The notes under the pieces are model-generated. The model did no database searches. It was given only the letters and a program-made list of their open reading frames with translations, and was not told the DNA's origin. Positions 1 through 6,603 of a DNA stretch of 15,165 nt are shown in pieces. The number at the start of each line of letters is the position of its first letter. Position 1 is the first letter of the stretch. Origin of the DNA: Alphaproteobacteria bacterium (lineage in GTDB: Bacteria > Pseudomonadota > Alphaproteobacteria > RS24). The stretch lies in the NCBI GenBank assembly GCA_029248825.1, contig JAQWIP010000164.1, positions 1-15,165 of the forward strand, read 5' to 3'. A program made the position numbers and the translations under genes.

Positions 1-526
1 AAACGCGGTTCTGCCAACGGGTATGAATGGCTTGCAGCGATGCGAAAGCCAAAACAATCAGCGCCATCAGCATGGATAATCTGGAAAACACCCATTTGGT
101 CAAGGTGAACCGATTGGCCCATTCGACTTGCCCAATGGAAATATCTGGATATTGCAACAGCATGGCAACAATCTGCGCGTTCTCGGCCAAGTCAATCAGC
201 CCCCCCAAAATAGGAATGTAAACCAGCCCCTTGAGCCGTTCCATCGGCGCAAAGCGATACAGAATGCCAACATAAAAGCTGACATAGACCATGGGGAACA
301 GCGTATCGAGCGTCGGGCTAACCCACGCATAGCGCAAGCGCCCCGCTTCGCCATAGCCTGTCAGGGCGACCATGACTTCGGCAAAATCATAGCCGTCTTG
401 GCGCACGTCTAGACTGGCGATATCGCCTGCGAAATAAGGAAAAATTACCAGTAGAAAGAGATAGGTAAACACGAAGGTGAAAATCAACACGCTCGTTTTT
501 GAGACATATTCAAAATAGGGTTTCAT
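1..526 (-). CDS. Unnamed multi-pass membrane protein, 3' end cut by window edge
   Basis: An open frame of 175 codons runs from an ATG at 526 off the left edge with no stop. A good Shine-Dalgarno (AAGGAG, 534-539) lies 7 nt upstream, which fixes the start. The protein has four hydrophobic stretches, at about residues 12-32, 72-91, 100-124 and 148-167. A soluble stretch (40-70) sits between the first two and contains DVRQDGYD and GYGEAGRLRY. The third helix holds a polar DLAEN patch (112-116), and an SPTLDTLFP motif (70-78) opens the second. The pattern resembles a widespread family of hypothetical membrane proteins that I know from memory but cannot name. It lies downstream of hppA on the same strand but behind hppA's terminator, so it is probably transcribed on its own. 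Function unknown. Confidence is high for a real gene and low for any role. Confidence 0.85.
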   Translation of the reverse strand, partial: MKPYFEYVSKTSVLIFTFVFTYLFLLVIFPYFAGDIASLDVRQDGYDFAEVMVALTGYGEAGRLRYAWVSPTLDTLFPMVYVSFYVGILYRFAPMERLKGLVYIPILGGLIDLAENAQIVAMLLQYPDISIGQVEWANRFTLTKWVFSRLSMLMALIVLAFASLQAIHTRWQNRV

Positions 527-539
527 GGCAGCGCTCCTT

Positions 540-593
540 GTTCTTCTTCTTACCGATTTAAATATAAAAGATTCGTTAACCAAAAGGCGTATG
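540..593 (-). promoter_or_regulatory. AT-rich leader of the left-edge membrane gene
   Basis: The stretch between the hppA terminator and the Shine-Dalgarno of the membrane gene is much more AT-rich than its surroundings. Read on the minus strand it contains TATATT and the palindromes ATTTAAAT (556-563) and GTTAAC (575-580). This is where the gene's promoter should be. I could not pair a good -35 with a -10 at normal spacing, so I assign no exact boxes. Confidence 0.35.
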
Positions 594-627
594 AAAAAAC
601 CCGGGGCCGTCTTGCGACAGCCCCGGG
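594..627 (-). terminator. Rho-independent terminator of hppA
   Basis: A perfect 8-bp GC-only stem (600-607 CCCGGGGC against 620-627 GCCCCGGG) continues, after one C/A mismatch, into three further pairs (609-611 with 616-618) closed by a TTGC loop. On the minus strand it is followed at once by six T (599-594). This is a textbook intrinsic terminator, 26 nt after the hppA stop codon. The other strand has no matching T-run, so it acts only on minus-strand transcripts. Confidence 0.93.
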
Positions 628-652
628 CGAATTTACCAACTACGTATCGTTT

Positions 653-2764
653 CTAGTGAGCCAGAACGGCCAACAGCAGAAGCGCCACAATGTTTGTGAT
701 TTTAATCATTGGGTTCACCGCAGGGCCAGCCGTATCTTTATACGGGTCGCCTACTGTGTCGCCAGTTACAGCGGCTTTATGAGCTTCCGAGCCCTTGCCA
801 CCGTGATTGCCATCTTCGATGTATTTCTTGGCGTTATCCCAAGCACCGCCACCGGCTGTCATGGACAAAGCCACAAACAGACCCGTTACGATAACACCCA
901 ACAGCATCGCGCCGAGGGCAGAGAAAGCCGCCGAACGACCCGCAACTTGCTCAATGATGAAGTAGAAAGCAATTGGGGAGAGAACTGGCAACATCGACGG
1001 CACGATCATTTCTTTAATCGCAGCCCGTGTCAGCAGGTCAACCGCAGCCGTGTAATCTGGCTTCTCGGTGCCTTTCATAATGCCTGGCTTCTCTTTGAAT
1101 TGACGACGCACTTCTTCGACAATGGAACCCGCTGCGCGGCCAACCGCCATCATGCCCATCGAACCGAATAGGAATGGCAAGAGGCCACCGATAAACAGTC
1201 CCGAAACCACATATGGGTTGGACAAGGAGAAGTCGACAGACACGCCAGCAAAGTAAGGATACTGCTCGGCGTTCTCGGCAAAGAAACGTAAGTCTTGCGT
1301 ATAAGCGGCAAACAATACCAAAGCCCCCAGACCCGCAGAACCAATGGCATAGCCTTTGGTAACCGCTTTTGTGGTGTTGCCCACAGCGTCCAGAGCATCG
1401 GTTGTTTCGCGCACGCTTTCTGGCAGTTCAGCCATTTCTGCAATGCCGCCCGCGTTATCGGTCACCGGACCAAAAGCGTCGAGCGCCACAACCATGCCAG
1501 CCAAAGCCAACATCGTGCTAACCGCAATGGCGATACCAAACAGACCCGCAATGTTATGCGTGGCGATAATGCCAACAACAATCACAATTGCTGGCAGAGC
1601 GGTTGATTCCATGGAAACAGCCAGACCCTGAATAACGTTTGTGCCGTGACCCGTTTCCGAAGCCGCAGCGACAGATTTAACCGGACGGTAATCGACGCCT
1701 GTATAATATTCGGTAATCCAAATAATCAGACCGGTGATAACCAGACCCAAAACGCCGCAGAGATACAAGTCCATGCCCGTGATGGTGATGCCTTCATAAA
1801 TCCGCTGTGTGTCGAGACCGATGGTTGCATCGGTAACGAAATACAAAGCAATCAGGCTCAGCACGGCAGAGGCAACAAAGCCTTTATACAGCGCGCCCAT
1901 AATCGAGTTGTTTTTGCCCAAACGGACAAAGAACGTGCCGATGATTGAGGTCACAATGCAAGTGCCGCCAATGGCCAAAGGATACATCATCATCGACAAA
2001 GCATCATTGGTGAAGAAGATGGCGCTCAAGACCATAGTGGCAACAATCGTTACCGCATAGGTTTCGAACAAGTCCGCCGCCATGCCTGCGCAATCGCCTA
2101 CGTTGTCGCCAACGTTATCGGCAATCGTCGCTGGGTTGCGAGGATCATCTTCTGGAATGCCAGCTTCTACTTTACCGACCAAGTCACCGCCAACATCTGC
2201 ACCTTTGGTGAAGATACCGCCGCCGAGACGCGCGAAGATAGAAATAAGCGAGGCACCAAAGCCCAAGGCTACCAGAGCGTCAATGACTTCGCGACCATCT
2301 GGGGCAAGGCCTAGGCCGTTGACCAGAACCGCGAAATAAACCGCAACCGACAAAAGTGCCAGACCGGCCACCAACATGCCTGTCACCGCGCCCGAACGGA
2401 ACGCGAGAGAGAGGCCAGCGCCAAGGCTTTCCGAAGCCGCTTGGGTGGTGCGCACATTGGCACGAACCGAAACCAGCATACCTACGTAGCCAGCCACACC
2501 TGACAAGGCAGCACCAACGATAAAGCCGATGGACACTTTTGCGCCAAGGAGGAAGTAAACCAAAATCGCGATAACGACACCCACGATGCCGATAGTACGA
2601 TATTGACGGTTCAAATAGGCGCCAGCGCCTTCTTGAATAGCCGATGCAATTTCTTGCATCCGCTCATTGCCGGCATCTGCCTGCATAATGCTTCGGGCTG
2701 TCCACACACCATATACAATGGCAAGCAGGCCAGAACCGATGATAAGCCACATCAAGTTGCTCAT
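653..2764 (-). CDS. hppA: K+-insensitive proton-pumping membrane pyrophosphatase
   Basis: Couples PPi hydrolysis to proton pumping across the inner membrane. The 703 residues and multi-pass hydrophobic pattern are normal for bacterial H+-PPases. Substrate-binding motifs are present: GGGIFTKGADVGGDLVGKVE (181-200), the EDDPRNP segment (205-211), DNVGDNVGDCAG (216-227) and the C-terminal GDTVGDPYKDTAGPAVNP (668-685). The sequence GNTTKAVTKG (462-471) has Lys466 where K+-dependent enzymes have Ala, and Thr469 where they usually have Gly. That is the known signature of the K+-independent subfamily, as in Rhodospirillum rubrum. The ATG at 2764 is chosen because AGAGG (2772-2776) lies 7 nt upstream and because the longer frame opens with a TTG at 2866, only a few bases after the predicted transcription start. 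It has its own promoter and terminator and lies just downstream of thiL. The PPi released by biosynthetic reactions is its likely fuel. Confidence 0.98.
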   Translation of the reverse strand: MSNLMWLIIGSGLLAIVYGVWTARSIMQADAGNERMQEIASAIQEGAGAYLNRQYRTIGIVGVVIAILVYFLLGAKVSIGFIVGAALSGVAGYVGMLVSVRANVRTTQAASESLGAGLSLAFRSGAVTGMLVAGLALLSVAVYFAVLVNGLGLAPDGREVIDALVALGFGASLISIFARLGGGIFTKGADVGGDLVGKVEAGIPEDDPRNPATIADNVGDNVGDCAGMAADLFETYAVTIVATMVLSAIFFTNDALSMMMYPLAIGGTCIVTSIIGTFFVRLGKNNSIMGALYKGFVASAVLSLIALYFVTDATIGLDTQRIYEGITITGMDLYLCGVLGLVITGLIIWITEYYTGVDYRPVKSVAAASETGHGTNVIQGLAVSMESTALPAIVIVVGIIATHNIAGLFGIAIAVSTMLALAGMVVALDAFGPVTDNAGGIAEMAELPESVRETTDALDAVGNTTKAVTKGYAIGSAGLGALVLFAAYTQDLRFFAENAEQYPYFAGVSVDFSLSNPYVVSGLFIGGLLPFLFGSMGMMAVGRAAGSIVEEVRRQFKEKPGIMKGTEKPDYTAAVDLLTRAAIKEMIVPSMLPVLSPIAFYFIIEQVAGRSAAFSALGAMLLGVIVTGLFVALSMTAGGGAWDNAKKYIEDGNHGGKGSEAHKAAVTGDTVGDPYKDTAGPAVNPMIKITNIVALLLLAVLAH

Positions 2765-2874
2765 ATTATAACCTCTTCGTTTATGGGGATAGGCGGCGCG
2801 AAATGCCCCTTGAACCTCCCCCTGATTAAGTGCGGCGAACATGCCAAATATCGTCTCGCAACGCAAGAAAAAGC
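2765..2874 (-). other. Long 5' leader of hppA
   Basis: This is the predicted untranslated leader between the hppA promoter and its ATG. It contains a G-rich stretch (AGGGGGAGG on the minus strand) that could pair loosely with CCTATCCCC further downstream, with several mismatches and wobbles. I recognise no known riboswitch in it. The frame is open through the leader but has only a TTG start with no Shine-Dalgarno. Confidence 0.4.
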
Positions 2875-2880
2875 ATGAAA

Positions 2881-2910
2881 ATTATACTATTTAGACCGAT
2901 TATTTCGCAA
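2881..2910 (-). promoter_or_regulatory. Sigma-70-type promoter of hppA
   Basis: On the minus strand a perfect -10 hexamer TATAAT (2886-2881) lies 18 nt from a 4/6 -35 hexamer TTGCGA (2910-2905). It sits just past the thiL stop codon (2916-2918). Transcription should start near 2874, giving a leader of about 110 nt before the hppA ATG. There is no visible terminator between thiL and this promoter, so the upstream operon may also read into hppA. The match is by eye only. Confidence 0.7.
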
Positions 2911-2915
2911 AAACG

Positions 2916-3944
2916 TCAAAAATGGCGGTACCCGCGTGTCGCAACCGCTATCTCGGCGCCGTTTGGCGCGCGCAAAACCGCAAGCGGGCTGGACGAATCT
3001 GTCGGCTTATCGGTGCTAGAAACCGCTCGGCTCACCTGCCCTATTTGGGTGACTTGCGTTTGCGTGGCTTGCGCCAACGCCCTCAAGGCATCGCCATTTT
3101 CGGGCGGCGCGGTAAAGCCGATTTGCAAATCATCGCCCCCGCCGAGAAGATTTTCCAACGCGCCATTGGCCGATAAATAGCCCTGCCCCGCCGTGGAGTA
3201 AGGAATATCGGCCGCGTGAATATCCATGCCCACGCCACTGGACTCGCACAAATGGTCTAAATCCGCCAGCAAGCCATCCGAGATATCCAGCGCACTGGTC
3301 GCTAGGCCGATGAGCTTTTGGCCAAAAGCCAACGGCGGTTGCGGGTCGCTATAGGCTTTACGGGCATCGGCAAGGTTTTCTTGCTCGCCCATATTTTGTT
3401 GCAACCCCAACCAGCCATCGCCGATGACGCCCGTGACATAAACCGCATCGCCCACTTGCGCGCCAGCCCGGGGCAGCATTTTGCCTGACGCAACGAAGCC
3501 ATGCACGGTGAGCGATACAAACCCCGTCGTCGGCACGCGCACTGTGTCGCCGCCCCATAGCTCCAGCCCCCAAGCGGTTAGCCCTCGGCCGAAAGCCGAA
3601 ATAAGCTCGCGTATATAAGTGTCGTCCCAATCGGGGCTAAGCCCGAGCGTAAGCGTGCAACCTGCGGGGGTGGCGCCTTTGGCGGCAAGGTCGGAAATAT
3701 TACAAGCCAAAACCCGATTGGCCACGAGGCGAGCCTCTGCTTGGCTTGGAAAATGCACGCCCGATACCAAAGCATCGGTGCTGATAACCAAGTCGAAACC
3801 GGCCGGCGGCGAGAGCACGGCTGCGTCATCGCGCAAGCCCAAGGCGGTCGGGTTTTGCGCTAACGGCGCCAGCAACTCGCGTATCAGCCCAAATTCGCCC
3901 CCCAAGTTTTTGGAGACCGATGGCGATATGGGCTTTTTTGTCAT
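2916..3944 (-). CDS. thiL: Thiamine-monophosphate kinase
   Basis: ThiL phosphorylates thiamine monophosphate with ATP to give thiamine diphosphate, the active cofactor, in the cytosol. The 342-residue PurM/ThiL-fold protein shows GEFGLI (16-21), GLRDDAAVL (36-44), STDALVSGVHF (55-65), NISDLAAKGATP (82-93), GGDT (131-134) and ALDISDGLLADL (218-229), all family motifs for Mg-ATP and substrate binding. The late motif reads GGGDDLQIGF (268-277) where alphaproteobacterial relatives usually have GGDDYEI, so a Tyr-Glu pair is replaced by Leu-Gln. I cannot tell whether this matters. The ATG at 3944 is the only reasonable start, 13 nt after the nusB stop, but it has no clear Shine-Dalgarno and may depend on coupling with nusB. 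It is the last gene of the glyA-to-thiL run. Confidence 0.95.
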   Translation of the reverse strand: MTKKPISPSVSKNLGGEFGLIRELLAPLAQNPTALGLRDDAAVLSPPAGFDLVISTDALVSGVHFPSQAEARLVANRVLACNISDLAAKGATPAGCTLTLGLSPDWDDTYIRELISAFGRGLTAWGLELWGGDTVRVPTTGFVSLTVHGFVASGKMLPRAGAQVGDAVYVTGVIGDGWLGLQQNMGEQENLADARKAYSDPQPPLAFGQKLIGLATSALDISDGLLADLDHLCESSGVGMDIHAADIPYSTAGQGYLSANGALENLLGGGDDLQIGFTAPPENGDALRALAQATQTQVTQIGQVSRAVSSTDKPTDSSSPLAVLRAPNGAEIAVATRGYRHF

Positions 3945-3957
3945 GGGAAACGCGCGA

Positions 3958-4425
3958 CTAGAATTTACTTATGTCGCCGCTCGCGACGTCTTTGCCGACA
4001 CGGTCGAGCAGCGCATTGGCCATGCCGCCCTCGGCGCTATCGAAAAACGAATGGGCGATATCGGCATATTGCGACACCGCTACTTTGGCTGGCACATGCT
4101 CGGCATTTATCAGCTCTTGCACGCCGCAGTGCAAAATCGCGCGCAAAGTGCTGTCCAAACGACCCAAGCGCCAGTTCTCGGCGAGGCGTTTATCAATCGT
4201 GCGGTCAATCAACGTTTGGTGATCCATCACGCCGCGCAGCAAAAATTCGAAATGCTCAGGGTCGGCGGCAGGCAGTTCCACGTCATCCAGCTTGGCCTCT
4301 AGGCGATGCTCGCTGAACTCGCGGATGATAACTTCCAACGGCGTGCGGGCGATATCCATTTGATACAAAGCCTGCACGGCGAGAAGTCGGGCGCTCGATC
4401 GCGCGTCATATGTGTCACCAGTCAT
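3958..4425 (-). CDS. nusB: Transcription antitermination factor NusB
   Basis: NusB binds boxA RNA together with NusE (S10) and helps RNA polymerase read through rRNA operons. At 155 residues it is normal for the family and all-helical. The N-terminal SSARLLAVQALYQMD segment (10-24) and the C-terminal VPAKVAVSQYADIAHSFFD and NALLDRVGKDV segments are characteristic. It starts 15 nt after the ribH stop and ends 13 nt before thiL. The nearest purine-rich tract, GAGAG, overlaps the ribH stop and is rather far from the ATG (about 12 nt), so translation may be partly coupled to ribH. Linkage of nusB to ribH is one of the most conserved neighbourhoods in bacteria. Confidence 0.97.
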   Translation of the reverse strand: MTGDTYDARSSARLLAVQALYQMDIARTPLEVIIREFSEHRLEAKLDDVELPAADPEHFEFLLRGVMDHQTLIDRTIDKRLAENWRLGRLDSTLRAILHCGVQELINAEHVPAKVAVSQYADIAHSFFDSAEGGMANALLDRVGKDVASGDISKF

Positions 4426-4440
4426 AGACAGGGTTTACTC

Positions 4441-4866
4441 TCAAAGCCACTGATGGCGCAAGTCCCGTAACGCCAACATCGCTTTTGCCGCACCGCCGCC
4501 TTTATCTTTATCCGAAATTTTGCACCGCGCCCAAGCTTGCTCAGCGTCTTCCACGGTTTGAATGCCATTGCCAATCGGCAAATCATTTTGAATGCCCAGC
4601 TCCATCAGCCCGCGCGCGCTCTCGCCGCACACGATATCGTAATGGCTGGTCTCGCCGCGAATGACCACGCCCAAAGCGACATAGCCATCATACTGACCCG
4701 AGGCCGCCGCATATTTAATCGCCACAGGAACTTCCAAAACGCCCGGCACACAGACGCGCTCATACGCAAGACCCGCCGCCTCTAAAACCGCAATAGCGCC
4801 TTCGGCTAAGGCATCCGCCATGTCTTCGTAAAAGCGGGCTTCGACAATTAGAATTTTCTTCGACAT
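4441..4866 (-). CDS. ribH: 6,7-dimethyl-8-ribityllumazine synthase
   Basis: RibH condenses 5-amino-6-ribitylaminouracil with 3,4-dihydroxy-2-butanone 4-phosphate to form the lumazine precursor of riboflavin. At 141 residues it is at the short end of the family. Visible motifs are the substrate-stacking region EARFYEDMAD (9-18, Phe12), PGVLEVP (41-47), GVVIRGETSHYDIV (66-79, with His75 as the likely proton-transfer residue) and PIGNGIQTVEDAEQAWAR (97-114), the last close to alphaproteobacterial RibH. The ATG at 4866 has a strong GGGAGG Shine-Dalgarno that overlaps the TAG stop of ribB. Its two substrates come from its neighbours: RibD (after a dephosphorylation step) and RibB. Confidence 0.97.
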   Translation of the reverse strand: MSKKILIVEARFYEDMADALAEGAIAVLEAAGLAYERVCVPGVLEVPVAIKYAAASGQYDGYVALGVVIRGETSHYDIVCGESARGLMELGIQNDLPIGNGIQTVEDAEQAWARCKISDKDKGGGAAKAMLALRDLRHQWL

Positions 4867-4879
4867 ATCGCTTGCCTCC

Positions 4880-5986
4880 CTAGCCGTTAATCGCGCGTTG
4901 GCCGACGATTTTCAAATCATAGCCTTCCAAAGCCACAACGGTGCGCGGCGTATCGGACAGCAACTCAATTTCATGCAAGCCCAAATCAGCCACGATTTGC
5001 GCGCCCACGCCATAATCAAGAAGACGGGTCGGCATCGGGTCGCCGCTGGATTGCGGTTTCATACTATCGGTGAACGGGGTCGGCGATACATTGCGAATGA
5101 TTACCACAACACCGCGCCCTTCGGCGTCAATGGCGTTGAGCGCCGCTTCGAAAACGCCCGCGCGCGGCATGCCACTGCCGGCAATATCGGCCACCAAATT
5201 CTCGGCATGAAACCGCGTCAGCACGGGTTCGGGGCCGCTGATGTCGCCTTTGACCAAAGCAATATGCTCTTCATTGGTGACGGTGTTGAGATAAACATGC
5301 GCCGCCATTTCGCTGCCATTGGCCAGCTTGAAAACATCTTCATGGATGCGTTTCATCAGCGTATCTTTTTTGCGGCGATACGCGATGAGGTCGGCAATCG
5401 TGCCGAGTTTCAGGCCGTGGATTTGGGCAAATTGCACCAAGTCTGGCAAGCGCGCCATCGTGCCGTCATCATTCATAATCTCGCAAATCACGCCAGCCGG
5501 ATAGAGACCCGCCAACCTCGATAAATCAACCGAGGCCTCGGTATGGCCGGCCCGCATCAGCACGCCGCCATCGCGCGCGACCAGCGGAAACACATGGCCA
5601 GGCGAGACGATATCGGTCATGCCTTTGGTGGGGTCAATGGCCACGGAAATGGTTTGCGAACGGTCATGCGCCGAAATACCCGTGGTGATGCCCTCGCGCG
5701 CCTCAATGGAAACGGTAAAGGCGGTTTGGTGTTGCGAGCGATTGTTTTGCGACATGAACTCAAGGCCGAGCTGGTCGGAGCGTTCGCTGGTCATGGTCAG
5801 GCAAATCAACCCACGGCCAAATTTGGCCATGAAGTTAACCGCATCTGGCGTCGCCATTTGCGCTGGAATAATTAGGTCGCCCTCGTTTTCGCGGTCTTCG
5901 GCGTCCACCAGAACAATCATTTTGCCGTTGCGGGCATCTTCGATGATTTCTTCTGGGGTTGAGATATATTGGCTAAATTCGCTCAT
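4880..5986 (-). CDS. ribB: DHBP synthase with degenerate GTP cyclohydrolase II domain (RibBX type)
   Basis: The N-terminal domain (about 1-205) converts ribulose 5-phosphate to 3,4-dihydroxy-2-butanone 4-phosphate. Its acidic metal site DAEDRENEGDL (28-38) and RAGHTEA (145-151) are intact. The C-terminal domain (about 210-368) aligns with GTP cyclohydrolase II but lacks the catalytic machinery. The family's HSEC reads HAEN (260-263), the CDC zinc motif reads MPRAG (273-277), and the EGRGIGL loop is replaced by SPTPFTD (301-307). All three zinc-binding cysteines are gone. The end of the fold (DYGVGAQIVADLGL, LEGYDLKIVGQR) survives. This matches the hybrid RibBX proteins described in proteobacteria, where only the RibB activity remains. 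The ATG at 5986 overlaps the ribE stop (ATGA) and has TAGGAG 7 nt upstream. Confidence is high for RibB and high that the second domain is not a working cyclohydrolase. Confidence 0.95.
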   Translation of the reverse strand: MSEFSQYISTPEEIIEDARNGKMIVLVDAEDRENEGDLIIPAQMATPDAVNFMAKFGRGLICLTMTSERSDQLGLEFMSQNNRSQHQTAFTVSIEAREGITTGISAHDRSQTISVAIDPTKGMTDIVSPGHVFPLVARDGGVLMRAGHTEASVDLSRLAGLYPAGVICEIMNDDGTMARLPDLVQFAQIHGLKLGTIADLIAYRRKKDTLMKRIHEDVFKLANGSEMAAHVYLNTVTNEEHIALVKGDISGPEPVLTRFHAENLVADIAGSGMPRAGVFEAALNAIDAEGRGVVVIIRNVSPTPFTDSMKPQSSGDPMPTRLLDYGVGAQIVADLGLHEIELLSDTPRTVVALEGYDLKIVGQRAING

Positions 5987-6603
5987 GACGAAGCTCCTAA
6001 TTCCTGTTCTGCTTGCTTCAGGCGAGCAACATAGCGCGCCAGAACATCAATCTCTAGATTGATAATATCGCCCACTTTAGATAGTCCCCAAGTGGTAACG
6101 GTCTGCGTGTGCGGGATAAGATTTATGCCAAAGGTAAGCCCCTCGGCTTCATTTACCGTCAGCGATGTGCCGTCCAAAGTTACCGACCCCTTGGGGGCGA
6201 TAAAGGGCATCAGCTCGGGTGTGGTTTTAAACGTATAGCGTTGGCTGTCGCCCTCGGGCGTAATCGATTGAATGCTCGCCAGACCATCGACATGACCCGA
6301 CACAATATGACCGCCAAGCTCATCGCCCATTTTGAGGGCGCGCTCTAAATTCAGCTTCGTGCCTTCTTGCCAAGCCCCCGCCGAGGTGACATCCAGCGTT
6401 TCTTTCGAGGCTTCGACATCGAACCAATGGCCGCCTGCATCGCTGCCCGTTTCGATAACGGTCAAGCAAACACCCGAATGGGCAATCGAGGCGCCCAACG
6501 CAATATCCTCTGGCGCATAGGCCGTCTGCACCCGAAAGCGCGTGTCGCCCGCGCGGGTGATTTTCGTGATGGTACCAATATCGGTAACAATTCCAGTAAA
6601 CAT
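5983..6603 (-). CDS. ribE: Riboflavin synthase, alpha subunit
   Basis: Dismutates two molecules of 6,7-dimethyl-8-ribityllumazine to riboflavin and 5-amino-6-ribitylaminouracil. The 206 residues form the usual pair of lumazine-binding domains: MFTGIV at the start, AHSGVCLTV (41-49) in the first domain, GGHIVSGHVDG (97-107) at the junction, and VTLDGTSLTVN (141-151) in the second, matching the first-domain motif. The start at 6603 gives the canonical MFTGIV N-terminus and has AAGGAG 7 nt upstream. The longer frame adds seven residues (MAKRSRL) that are only the tail of ribD read in another frame. The start overlaps the ribD stop (TAATG) and the stop overlaps the ribB start (ATGA), so translation is probably coupled through ribD-ribE-ribB. 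Confidence 0.97.
   Translation of the reverse strand: MFTGIVTDIGTITKITRAGDTRFRVQTAYAPEDIALGASIAHSGVCLTVIETGSDAGGHWFDVEASKETLDVTSAGAWQEGTKLNLERALKMGDELGGHIVSGHVDGLASIQSITPEGDSQRYTFKTTPELMPFIAPKGSVTLDGTSLTVNEAEGLTFGINLIPHTQTVTTWGLSKVGDIINLEIDVLARYVARLKQAEQELGASS

Noticed and set aside
128..412. Plus-strand frames in the first 420 bases
   Set aside because: They are antisense to the left-edge membrane gene, whose frame has a strong ribosome site and a clear transmembrane pattern.
2765..2866. N-terminal extension of hppA by 34 residues
   Set aside because: It needs a TTG start with no Shine-Dalgarno, lying within a few bases of the predicted transcript start. The ATG at 2764 has a good ribosome site and gives the usual N-terminus.
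3619..4302. 227-residue open frame on the plus strand, opposite thiL and nusB
   Set aside because: Antisense to two conserved genes, with no recognisable motif or start signal.
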